64,000 nt of DNA from Methyloceanibacter sp. wino2 (GTDB lineage: Bacteria; Pseudomonadota; Alphaproteobacteria; Rhizobiales; Methyloligellaceae), in assembly GCF_003071365.1 (NCBI RefSeq), contig NZ_CP028960.1, forward strand, positions 1,612,001 through 1,676,000, given 5' to 3'. A program made the position numbers and the translations under genes. A model generated the notes under the pieces. The model did no database searches. It worked only from the letters and a program-made list of their open reading frames with translations, and was not told the DNA's origin. Positions 1 to 7,786 of this stretch are shown here, one piece after another. Within the stretch, counting starts at the first letter, position 1, and each line of letters begins with the position of its first letter.

Positions 1-1604
1 CGTTCCGGCGTGTTGGCCGGGCTCGCCATACGCGCGATCTCGGGCTTCGGCTCCGGAGCGGGCGGGAGAGACGCGGTGACGATCTCGCCCTCGGAATCGT
101 CGGCCGCCTCGGCAGGCTCTTCGGCGTTCTCGGCGACGTCCTTGCTGTCCGCGTCCGCGGCAGCCTCGGCGTCAGCGTCCTTAGCGTCGGCAGTCTTGGA
201 GTCGGCGCTCTTGGTATCGACGTTCTCGTCATCCGCCTGTTTGGCGGCGACGTCCTCCGAGTCTTCGACCTTCGCGTCTTTGGCCGTCGCGTCGTCGTCC
301 TTGGTGCTATCGGCGACCTTCGCCGGCTCGTCGGCCTCGGTGTCCTTGCTCTCGGCTATGGCTCCAGCCGCGGCCGTCGCGGCTGTCTCGGCTTCGTCGT
401 TGGCGGTGTCCATGGCCTTCGCCGCAGTGTCGGCCGCTTCGTCGAGCTTGTCTTCGTCTGCGGTATCGCCCGACGTGGTGGACGCATCGGCCGATGCGGT
501 TTCGGTCTCTTTGGACGTGTCCGTAGCGGCGCTCTTCGACTGAGGCTCTTCCGCTTCCTTGTCGTCGGCGGTCTCGTCCTTTGCCGTCTTCTCATCGGCG
601 GCATCCGCGCCGGAGGTCTCGTCGTCAGCGGTTTTCGCGTCCGCTGTCTTGGTTTCGGCTGCTTCGTCGTCGGAGCTCTCGGTGTCAGCCGTCTTGGACC
701 CGGCCGTCTTGTCTTCGTCAGGTTCGGCATCCGCCGTTACGGGCGTGTCAGCCTCGTCGGCGTTCGCCTCAGAGTCGGCTGCCGTCTCGGTGTCGGACTT
801 GTCCGGCCCGGCGTCGGCCAGCTTCGCATCAGACGCCTCGTCCTCCTTCGCCGCATCGGCGGTCTTGGTGTCGGGCGACGCATCGTCTTCTTCGGATTTG
901 GCATCCGCTGATTTCGTATCGGCGGTCTCTTCCGTCACCGCTGCCGTGTCGGAAGCAGCCTCTGACGTGTCTGCCTCATCCGCCTCGGCGGTCGCCTCCT
1001 CGGACGCACTTTCGTCGGCATCCGCAGGCTCAGAGTCCGTCACCGCCGTCTTGTCGTCATCTGCAGAGTCCGCTTCGGCCTCCGCCTCAGCCGTCGACTC
1101 CGGCTCAGGCTTCGTGTCGGAGGCATCCGCGGTTTCGGTCTTGGACTCGCTGTCGCCAGAGTCGGACGCCGCAGCGACCTCCGTGCCGTCCGCATCCGAC
1201 TTTGCGTCATCCGCATCGGCCGTCTCGGTCTCGTCGGACTTGTTTGCGTCGGCGGCCGCGTCGGCGGAATCATCTGACTTTGCCGCGAGAGGCGTTGCCG
1301 CCGGCAGCGCCATGGCCACGCTGGCGGCCGACGCGGTGCCAACGGCGAGCGCGGTGTCGCTGCCTTTGGCGACCTCAGGCGAAACGGTCTTGGCGGAGGT
1401 GGCCGCGAATATCCGGTCGGGATTTCGGACCGGCTGGACGGGCGGGGGCCGGCGATAGCGTCTGCGCTTGACGACCTTCTTGCCGCCGAAGAGGCCGGGC
1501 ACGCGGAATTCCGCCGTTGCCGTGCCCGGAACCGCGCTCGTACCAATCCCCAATGCCAAAAGGGCCAACGCTGTCAGCCCAATAATGGCGAATCGTCCGC
1601 TCAT
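1..1604 (-). CDS. Acidic low-complexity exported protein, partial (runs off left edge)
   Basis: The reading frame is open from an ATG at 1604 to the window edge: scanning plus-strand triplets in this frame shows no stop, so at least 534 residues are encoded and the C-terminus is missing. The first ~31 residues form a signal peptide (MSGRFAII, hydrophobic core, cleavage likely after GTATA). A short basic stretch follows (KKVVKRRRYRRPPP), then from about residue 110 an almost pure Asp/Ala/Glu/Lys/Thr/Ser sequence with recurring KTAD, SKTAD and ADDE units. A purine-rich site (GGAGGCTTTGAGGGA) precedes the start. No domain is recognised; a folded C-terminal domain could lie outside the window. 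The opposite strand reads as Ser/Ala-rich open frames because GAC/GCG codons reverse to GTC/CGC; those are shadows. Function unknown; a periplasmic or surface polyanion is an inference. Confidence 0.72.
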   Translation of the reverse strand, partial: MSGRFAIIGLTALALLALGIGTSAVPGTATAEFRVPGLFGGKKVVKRRRYRRPPPVQPVRNPDRIFAATSAKTVSPEVAKGSDTALAVGTASAASVAMALPAATPLAAKSDDSADAAADANKSDETETADADDAKSDADGTEVAAASDSGDSESKTETADASDTKPEPESTAEAEAEADSADDDKTAVTDSEPADADESASEEATAEADEADTSEAASDTAAVTEETADTKSADAKSEEDDASPDTKTADAAKEDEASDAKLADAGPDKSDTETAADSEANADEADTPVTADAEPDEDKTAGSKTADTESSDDEAAETKTADAKTADDETSGADAADEKTAKDETADDKEAEEPQSKSAATDTSKETETASADASTTSGDTADEDKLDEAADTAAKAMDTANDEAETAATAAAGAIAESKDTEADEPAKVADSTKDDDATAKDAKVEDSEDVAAKQADDENVDTKSADSKTADAKDADAEAAADADSKDVAENAEEPAEAADDSEGEIVTASLPPAPEPKPEIARMASPANTPE

Positions 1605-2059
1605 TCGTCGTCCCTCAAAGCCTCCGCGCCTCAACGCTAATGTAGTCGGCGCTTTCATGAATTTGCAGAGGATCGCGCAAGAGCCTAAACATAATGGCAA
1701 AACAGGGCAGTTCCTTGGCTTTCCGAGGGGCGGCCCATCACAAAAACGCCAGCCTCGCATCTTTCCGGTGGTTTCTCGACGGCCATATTTGCCGCGCCGG
1801 GAGTTGAGCCGAGGATTTCATTGGCCGCTGCCCAAAAAAACGGCATCTGCGCGGATATGACCCGGGCATTGAGCGGGCCTCAATTTGATCGATACACGCA
1901 TCGATGCAATACTTTCCAATATCAACGCAATTCTAGGTTCTTACGAGCGCCGTTGCCGGTGCGCGCGAAACCTCGCGAGTCCGGCCCCATTCTTGCTTTA
2001 TTCTTGGAATGGCCTGGCGCGGCCAGCCGAAACCACCATCCCAAGAGAGGCATCAGAGT
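1605..2059. other. Divergent intergenic region
   Basis: These 455 bases separate the minus-strand acidic exported protein from the plus-strand N-acetylglutaminylglutamine amide operon and must hold both promoters. I find no convincing additional gene: the short open frames here lack family resemblance and ribosome binding sites. The one clear element is an inverted repeat at 1885-1909, listed separately. The DNA is visibly more A+T-rich than the flanking genes, as expected for a promoter region. Confidence 0.6.
1885..1909. promoter_or_regulatory. Inverted repeat, candidate operator of the NAGGN operon
   Basis: TTGATCGAT and ATCGATGCAA flank a six-base spacer. The arms match over ATCGAT, and again over TTG/CAA once a single inserted G is allowed. 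It lies about 150 bases upstream of the amidotransferase start. Its position suggests a regulator binding site, but no regulator gene is adjacent and no family consensus is recognised. Confidence 0.3.
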
Positions 2060-3835
2060 ATGTGCGGATTATGCGGCGAGATCACATTCGACGGCTCGCC
2101 TGCATCGGTCGAGGCCATGGAGGCCATGACCTGCTCAATGGTTCCGCGCGGCCCGGATGCCGGCGGCATCGTCTCGCGCGGCACCTTCGCCTTCGGCCAT
2201 CGGCGCTTGAAGATCATCGATCTATCTGAACGCGGCCAGCAGCCCATGGTTGATTCGGAGCTCGGGATCACGCTCGTCTTCAACGGCTGCATTTACAATC
2301 ATAAGGAGTTGCGGACGGAGCTGGAGGCCAAGGGCTACAGGTTCTTCTCCACCAGCGACACCGAGGTCGTCCTCAAGGCTTGGCATGCCTGGGGACCAGA
2401 GGCACCGAAGCATTTCAACGGGATGTTCGCGTTCGTCGTCTATGAGCGCGACACCGGCCGCGTCGCAATGGCCCGGGACCGGCTCGGGATCAAACCGCTC
2501 TACTACACCATGTCGGACAGGCGTCTTCGCTTCGCCTCGACACTGCCCGCGCTCGTTGCGGCGGGCGATGTCGACACGGCGCTCGATCCGGTCGGCCTTG
2601 CGCATTACATGACGTTTCATGCGGTCGTGCCGCCGCCGCACACGATCCTGCGTGGTGTGCGCAAATTGCCGGCCGCGACCTTGCGCCTGATCGAGCCCGA
2701 CGGAAGCTTCAAGGACACCCAGTATTGGGAGTTGCGCTTCGATCGCTCGGCGGAGGATCTCGCCACCAGTGACGACGAGTGGAAGGACCGTGTCGGCGCC
2801 GCGCTGCGGCGCGCGGTCGACAGGCGCATGATCGCCGACGTTCCGGTGGGCGTGCTGCTCTCCGGCGGCGTCGATTCCAGCCTGATCGTGGGCCTTTTGG
2901 CCGAGGCCGGCCAGCAGCATCTGAAGACGTTCTCGATCGGCTTCGAGGCCGCGCACGGCGAAGCCGGCGACGAGTTCAAATACTCGGACATCATCGCCAA
3001 GCATTTCGGCACCGACCACACCAAGATCATGATCCCCACGGGGCACATGCTCGAGTCTCTGCCGGAGACGATCGCGGCGATGTCGGAGCCCATGGTGTCC
3101 TACGACAATGTGGGTTTCTACCTGCTCTCCCGCGAAGTGGCGAAGCACGTGAAGGTCGTGCAGAGCGGCCAGGGCGCGGACGAGGTTTTCGCCGGGTACC
3201 ATTGGTATCCGAAGCTGGCGAATTCCAACGACGTGCTGACCGACTACAAGGCCCTGTTCTTCGACCGTGGCCGCGAGAAACTCGGCTCGCACCTGAACGA
3301 GACCTGGATGGCCGACGAGGACGAGCCGGCCCGGCTCGTGGAAGCGCACCTCATGAAAGACGGCGCCGAGACGCCGCTGGACCGCGCCTTGCGCATCGAT
3401 ACCACCGTGATGCTCGTCGACGATCCGGTGAAGCGCGTCGACAACATGACCATGGCCTGGGGTCTCGAGGCACGGGTGCCGTTCCTGGACCACGAACTCG
3501 TCGAGCTCGCCGCGCGCGTGCCGCCCGAGATGAAACTCAAGGACGAAGGCAAAGGCGTGCTGAAAGATGTGGCCCGCGATGTTATCCCTTCGTCCGTGAT
3601 AGACCGGCCGAAGGGCTATTTCCCGGTGCCTGCGCTGAAATATATCGACGGTCCCGTCCTGGAGATGACCCGCGACGCGCTGTCGTGCCAGGCCGCAAGC
3701 GATCGCGGCCTGTTCCGGCCGGCTTATCTCGACAGTCTTTTCTCAGACCCGAAATCGCACATCACACCGTTGCGCGGATCGGAGCTTTGGCAATGTGCGT
3801 TGTTGGAGCTTTGGCTTCAGTCCCACAACATCTAG
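2060..3835 (+). CDS. N-acetylglutaminylglutamine amidotransferase (asparagine synthase family)
   Basis: A 591-residue class II glutamine amidotransferase fused to an asparagine-synthase domain. The start at 2060 is fixed by chemistry: Met1-Cys2 (MCGLCGEI) exposes Cys2 as the N-terminal nucleophile, and AGAGAGG sits upstream. Frames opening earlier would bury the cysteine. The glutaminase domain covers about residues 1-200; the ATP-pyrophosphatase loop SGGVDSS is at 268-274. The neighbours decide the substrate: the next two genes are the NAGGN synthetase and the NAGGN-system M42 peptidase, so this enzyme most likely amidates N-acetylglutaminylglutamine to the neutral osmolyte NAGGN rather than making asparagine. 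The next gene starts 7 bases downstream, so the genes are probably cotranscribed. Confidence 0.93.
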   Translation: MCGLCGEITFDGSPASVEAMEAMTCSMVPRGPDAGGIVSRGTFAFGHRRLKIIDLSERGQQPMVDSELGITLVFNGCIYNHKELRTELEAKGYRFFSTSDTEVVLKAWHAWGPEAPKHFNGMFAFVVYERDTGRVAMARDRLGIKPLYYTMSDRRLRFASTLPALVAAGDVDTALDPVGLAHYMTFHAVVPPPHTILRGVRKLPAATLRLIEPDGSFKDTQYWELRFDRSAEDLATSDDEWKDRVGAALRRAVDRRMIADVPVGVLLSGGVDSSLIVGLLAEAGQQHLKTFSIGFEAAHGEAGDEFKYSDIIAKHFGTDHTKIMIPTGHMLESLPETIAAMSEPMVSYDNVGFYLLSREVAKHVKVVQSGQGADEVFAGYHWYPKLANSNDVLTDYKALFFDRGREKLGSHLNETWMADEDEPARLVEAHLMKDGAETPLDRALRIDTTVMLVDDPVKRVDNMTMAWGLEARVPFLDHELVELAARVPPEMKLKDEGKGVLKDVARDVIPSSVIDRPKGYFPVPALKYIDGPVLEMTRDALSCQAASDRGLFRPAYLDSLFSDPKSHITPLRGSELWQCALLELWLQSHNI

Positions 3836-3842
3836 GCACGGC

Positions 3843-5606
3843 ATGAGCACGGAAAAAAGCAGCGTAGAAGGCGCGACGGAAAACGGCGCTCCGCACGGCA
3901 CGACGCCACGTGCGGACCTGTCGCCGCGGGGTGGTCCCCAAAGCAACGTCGCGTTCGACTGCGGCTGGGGGCGCCTCTTGTTCGGCCAAACATTCGCCAG
4001 CGCGTCGGATTTGGCCGACTGCCTGCGAGCGGAAGGTCCCGGGCGGCGAGACATCGCCTTCTACATTCTCGATCCTCATGTGGTGCTGGCGGCGGCGCCC
4101 CAGGAACTGTTTCTCGATCCCTCGCATACCTATCGGCTGGATCTCAAAACCTACGAGCCGTCGACGACGGCGCCGCGCGGATTCCAGATTCGCAGACTGG
4201 ATTCACTGCAGGACGCCGAGGAGATCAATCGCATCTATGCGGCCCGGCGCATGGTAACGGTCGCACCGAACTTCTTTTGGGAGAACCGCGACAGCGAGGC
4301 GATCACCTACTTCGTCGCCGTGGACAACAAGACCAAGACGATCGTCGGAACGGTCACGGGCGTCGACCACAACGCGGCCTTCGGCGATCCTGAAAAGGGC
4401 TCCTCGTTGTGGTGCCTTGCCGTCGACACCCAATCGACGCTGCCTGGAATCGGTGAAGCGCTGGTGCGCCGACTCTCCGAGCACTTCAAGGAACGTGGTT
4501 GTTCGTACATGGATTTGTCCGTGCTCTACGACAACAAGCTGGCCATCGCGCTGTACGAGAAGCTGGGCTTCATCCGCTGGGCCACGTTCACCGTCAAACG
4601 CAAGAACGTCATCAACGAGCAGCTTTTCACCGAAACTTCCGACGAGTACGACGCGCTCAACCCTTACGCGCGAATCATCGTCGACGAGGCTCAACGGCGC
4701 GGCATCGCGGCTGAGATCATCGACGCCGAGGGCGGATTCTTCCGGCTCACCTATGGCGGCCGTTCCGTGGCCTGCCGCGAAAGTTTGACAGCGCTCACCA
4801 CCGCGATCGCCATGAGCATCTGCGACGACAAACGGGTCACGCGGCGTATCGTCAGCGCAGCGGGCGTGCGAGTTCCCGAGCAGATCACGGTGGACGACGA
4901 GGACACGGCCCGCGCCTTCATGGGTCGGTATGGGTCGATCGTGGTGAAGCCGGCCCGCGGCGAGCAGGGCAAGGGCATCGCCGTGGGTCTCACGAACTGG
5001 GACGATACGAAGGCGGCAATCGACTACGCCAAGACGCTCTGCAACGAGGTCATCCTCGAAGAATTCGTCCAAGGCGTCGATCTTCGGATCGTCGTCATCA
5101 ACTACCGCGTGGTTGCGGCCGCGATCCGCAAGCCCGCCACCATTATCGGCAATGGCAAGTCGACCGTGCGGGAACTCATTGAGCGCCAGACCAAACGCCG
5201 GCTCGCCGCGACGGGCGGTGAATCGTCCATACCGATGGACACGGAGACGGAACGATGCCTGGCCGCGGCGGGCTACACCTACGACGATATTCCCGAGCCT
5301 GACGCCTCCATCGCCGTCCGCAAGACGGCGAACCTGCACACGGGCGGCACGATTCACGACGTGACGGGCATTCTTCACCGGACGCTGATCGACGCCGCTG
5401 TCAATGCCGCCAAGGCGATCGAAATCCCCGTGACCGGCATCGATTTCATCGTGAAGACCCCGACGGAACCGGATTACTGGTTTATCGAGGCAAATGAACG
5501 CCCCGGGCTTGCCAATCACGAGCCCCAGCCGACCGCAGCGCGCTTTATCGACCTTCTGTTTCCCCAGACCGTGCCTGCCACGGTGCGCAAAGCGCTTCAA
5601 ATGTAG
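3843..5606 (+). CDS. N-acetylglutaminylglutamine synthetase (GNAT + ATP-grasp fusion)
   Basis: A 587-residue two-domain enzyme. Residues ~115-255 form a GNAT acetyltransferase domain, with CLAVDTQ and a PGIGEALVRR acetyl-CoA-binding loop, and YEKLGF near its end. Residues ~320-585 form an ATP-grasp ligase resembling cyanophycin synthetase and glutathione ligases, with VVKPARGEQGKGI and, near the C-terminus, GIDFIVKTP and FIEANERPG. The fusion fits a protein that acetylates glutamine and ligates it to a second glutamine to give the dipeptide amidated by the upstream enzyme. The ATG at 3843 (MSTEKSS) is preferred over an in-frame ATG at 3795 because the latter overlaps the preceding gene by about 40 bases. 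Cytoplasmic, osmoadaptation. Confidence 0.92.
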   Translation: MSTEKSSVEGATENGAPHGTTPRADLSPRGGPQSNVAFDCGWGRLLFGQTFASASDLADCLRAEGPGRRDIAFYILDPHVVLAAAPQELFLDPSHTYRLDLKTYEPSTTAPRGFQIRRLDSLQDAEEINRIYAARRMVTVAPNFFWENRDSEAITYFVAVDNKTKTIVGTVTGVDHNAAFGDPEKGSSLWCLAVDTQSTLPGIGEALVRRLSEHFKERGCSYMDLSVLYDNKLAIALYEKLGFIRWATFTVKRKNVINEQLFTETSDEYDALNPYARIIVDEAQRRGIAAEIIDAEGGFFRLTYGGRSVACRESLTALTTAIAMSICDDKRVTRRIVSAAGVRVPEQITVDDEDTARAFMGRYGSIVVKPARGEQGKGIAVGLTNWDDTKAAIDYAKTLCNEVILEEFVQGVDLRIVVINYRVVAAAIRKPATIIGNGKSTVRELIERQTKRRLAATGGESSIPMDTETERCLAAAGYTYDDIPEPDASIAVRKTANLHTGGTIHDVTGILHRTLIDAAVNAAKAIEIPVTGIDFIVKTPTEPDYWFIEANERPGLANHEPQPTAARFIDLLFPQTVPATVRKALQM

Positions 5607-5675
5607 GCGTCCTCGTACTACCCATAGCCAATCCATGAAGGGCGCGCCGACAAGCGCTCCGAACACCAGGGCTGC

Positions 5676-6857
5676 GTGATGACTATTCTCCACATCGATC
5701 TCGACTACCTTGCCGACACGCTAGAGACTTTCCTCAATATTCCGAGCCCCACGAGCTACACCGACAATGCGGTGCGGTGGTGCGGCGAGGAGCTGGACCG
5801 GCTTGGCATTCCGTTCGAGGTCACGCGGCGTGGCGCCATTCGGGCCGTCTTGCGTGGCAAGGAGCGGCGGCCGGCGCGCGCGATCGCAGCCCATCTCGAT
5901 ACGCTCGGCGCTCAAGTGAAGGCCATCAAGGACAATGGACGCTTGGCCGTGGTGCCCATCGGCTATTGGAGCGCGCGCTTCGCCGAGGGCGCGCGATGCA
6001 CGATTTTCACCGAACGCGGCAGCTATCGCGGGACGATCCTGCCGCTGATGGCCTCCGGGCATACGTTCGGCGACGATGTCGACGAGCAGCCGTCGGGTTG
6101 GCCGTACGTGGAGATCCGTGTGGATGCGCGGTGCTCGACGGCGGAAGAGGCTATGCGGCTCGGCGTCGAGGTCGGCGACATTGTCTCCATCGATCCCCAG
6201 CCGGAGTTCATGGAGAACGGGTTCATCAGCTCGCGGCATCTCGACGACAAGGCGGGCGTGGCGGTGATGTTCGCGGCGCTGAAAGCCCTGATCGCGGTAA
6301 AGGAACAGCTTCCGGTCGACGCCTATTTCCTCTTCACGATCGAGGAAGAGGTCGGCATCGGCGCGGCCAATATCTTGACGGAAGATATCGCCTCGCTCAT
6401 CGCGGTCGATAACGGCACGACCGCTCCGGGCCAGAACAGCGCCGAGTTCGGCGTCACACTCGCCATGGCCGACCAGAACGGTCCGTTCGACTACCACCTC
6501 ACGCGCAAACTGGCGCGTCTGTGCCGCGAGGACGACATCTTCTACCAGAAGGACGTTTTCCGGCATTACCGGTCCGATGTCGCCTCGGCTGTCGTGGCCG
6601 GCCACGACGTCCGCACGGCCCTGGTCTGCTTCGGGATCGATGCCTCCCACGGCTGGGAACGCATTCACGTTCACGCCTTGCGGTCTCTGGCGGAACTCAT
6701 CACAGCTTACCTTCTCAGCCCCATCGCGTTCTGGCGCGACGCCGAGGAGGTGAGCACGCTCGAGGACTTCACCAGCCAGCCTACGGAGAAGGCAGAGCAA
6801 AAGCTCTCGTCGGATGTGCGCATGGACGCGATCGAAGACGAGGCGGTGGACGAGTAG
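5676..6857 (+). CDS. NAGGN-system M42-family peptidase / aminoacylase-like metallohydrolase
   Basis: A 393-residue metallopeptidase of the M42/M20 type. Metal-ligand motifs are visible: AAHLDTLG near residue 70, HLDDKAGVAV near 188-197, and FTIEEEVGIGA near 218-228. The family is typically the third gene of NAGGN operons and is presumed to turn over or process the osmolyte; its exact reaction is not firmly established. The start codons ATGATG at 5676/5679 are equivalent choices, with no strong ribosome binding site. It lies 69 bases after the synthetase on the same strand. The last ~35 residues are acidic and probably disordered. Confidence 0.88.
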   Translation: MMTILHIDLDYLADTLETFLNIPSPTSYTDNAVRWCGEELDRLGIPFEVTRRGAIRAVLRGKERRPARAIAAHLDTLGAQVKAIKDNGRLAVVPIGYWSARFAEGARCTIFTERGSYRGTILPLMASGHTFGDDVDEQPSGWPYVEIRVDARCSTAEEAMRLGVEVGDIVSIDPQPEFMENGFISSRHLDDKAGVAVMFAALKALIAVKEQLPVDAYFLFTIEEEVGIGAANILTEDIASLIAVDNGTTAPGQNSAEFGVTLAMADQNGPFDYHLTRKLARLCREDDIFYQKDVFRHYRSDVASAVVAGHDVRTALVCFGIDASHGWERIHVHALRSLAELITAYLLSPIAFWRDAEEVSTLEDFTSQPTEKAEQKLSSDVRMDAIEDEAVDE

Positions 6858-7021
6858 CGGCGCGCACGGCTCCCCGAGCGCCAATCGGCAGGGGAAGGTC
6901 CAAAAAGGCGCTAGGCGCCAGGGCGCCCGCGACCATAACGCGCAATCTGACCCCGGTACTGAATCCGAAGTGTCATGTTACGCCGGTAGGTTCCACTGTC
7001 ACAGACCTACCGAGTCACACC

Positions 7022-7786
7022 ATGTTCTCACTTGCAGGAAAAAAGGCTCTCGTCCTTGGAGTCGCCAACGAGGACTCCATCGCGTTCGGCTGCGCGAAGG
7101 CGTTCCGCGACCAAGGCGCGGACCTTGCGATTACCTATCAAAACGATAAAGCCGAGAAGCATGTGCGGCCGCTCGCCGAGAAGCTCGGCACCGACATCAT
7201 ACTTCCCCTCGATGTGCGCGAAGATGGTCAGTACGGGCAGCTGTTCGACCGCATTCGTCAAATCTGGGGACATATCGATATCTGCCTGCACTCGATCGCG
7301 TTTTGCCCGCGCGAGGATCTGCACGGCCGCGTGGTGGACTGTTCGCGCGATGGTTTCATCACGGCGATGGACATCTCGGTCTACTCCTTCATCCGCATGG
7401 TGCGCCGGGCCGAGCCCTTGATGCGCCATGGGGGCAGTTGCATGACCGTCTCGTTTTTCGGAGCGGAAAAGGTTGTCGAGAACTACAACATCATGGGACC
7501 GGCCAAGGCCGCGCTGGAGTCGGTCACGCGCTACATGGCCGCGGAGCTCGGACCCAAGGGCATCAGCGTAAACGCCTTGTCCCCGGGGCCGCTGAAGACC
7601 CGCGCCGCCTCTGGCATTTCCCGTTTTGACGAATTGATGAATGAGGCGGCCGAGCGCGCGCCCACCCATCACCTGGCGTCGATCGAGGATATCGGCGCCT
7701 ATGCGGCATTTCTCGCCAGCCGCGAGGCGGAGAACGTCACGGGTGGCGTGCACTACATCGACGGCGGGTATCACATTGTCGGATGA
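7022..7786 (+). CDS. fabI: FabI-like enoyl-[acyl-carrier-protein] / enoyl-CoA reductase
   Basis: A 254-residue short-chain dehydrogenase of the FabI branch. It has the divergent FabI nucleotide loop GVANEDSIAFG at residues 13-23 and the catalytic Tyr155-x6-Lys162 pair in NYNIMGPAK. The second tyrosine conserved in E. coli FabI (Tyr146) is Phe145 here (SFFGAEK). It opens a tight cluster with a DUF3141 protein, MaoC-Pta and AckA, so it may act on CoA or specialised acyl substrates rather than be the housekeeping FabI. The start MFSLAGKKALVLG matches the family; a long upstream in-frame extension is not credible because it overlaps the M42 peptidase gene. The 164-base upstream gap presumably holds the cluster promoter. 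Confidence 0.88.
   Translation: MFSLAGKKALVLGVANEDSIAFGCAKAFRDQGADLAITYQNDKAEKHVRPLAEKLGTDIILPLDVREDGQYGQLFDRIRQIWGHIDICLHSIAFCPREDLHGRVVDCSRDGFITAMDISVYSFIRMVRRAEPLMRHGGSCMTVSFFGAEKVVENYNIMGPAKAALESVTRYMAAELGPKGISVNALSPGPLKTRAASGISRFDELMNEAAERAPTHHLASIEDIGAYAAFLASREAENVTGGVHYIDGGYHIVG

Noticed and set aside
10-1471. Long Ser/Ala-rich plus-strand open frames
   Set aside because: They are the reverse of a GAC/GCG/AAG-rich coding strand; the minus-strand frame has a signal peptide, a ribosome binding site and no stops.
6971-7018. Possible Pho boxes upstream of fabI (TGTCAT, CTGTCAC, GAGTCAC)
   Set aside because: Half-site spacings (25 and 16 bases) do not fit the 11-base Pho-box period, so PhoB control cannot be claimed.
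6521-7021. N-terminal extension of the FabI-like protein
   Set aside because: It overlaps the M42 peptidase gene in another frame and has no homology; the family start is at 7022.
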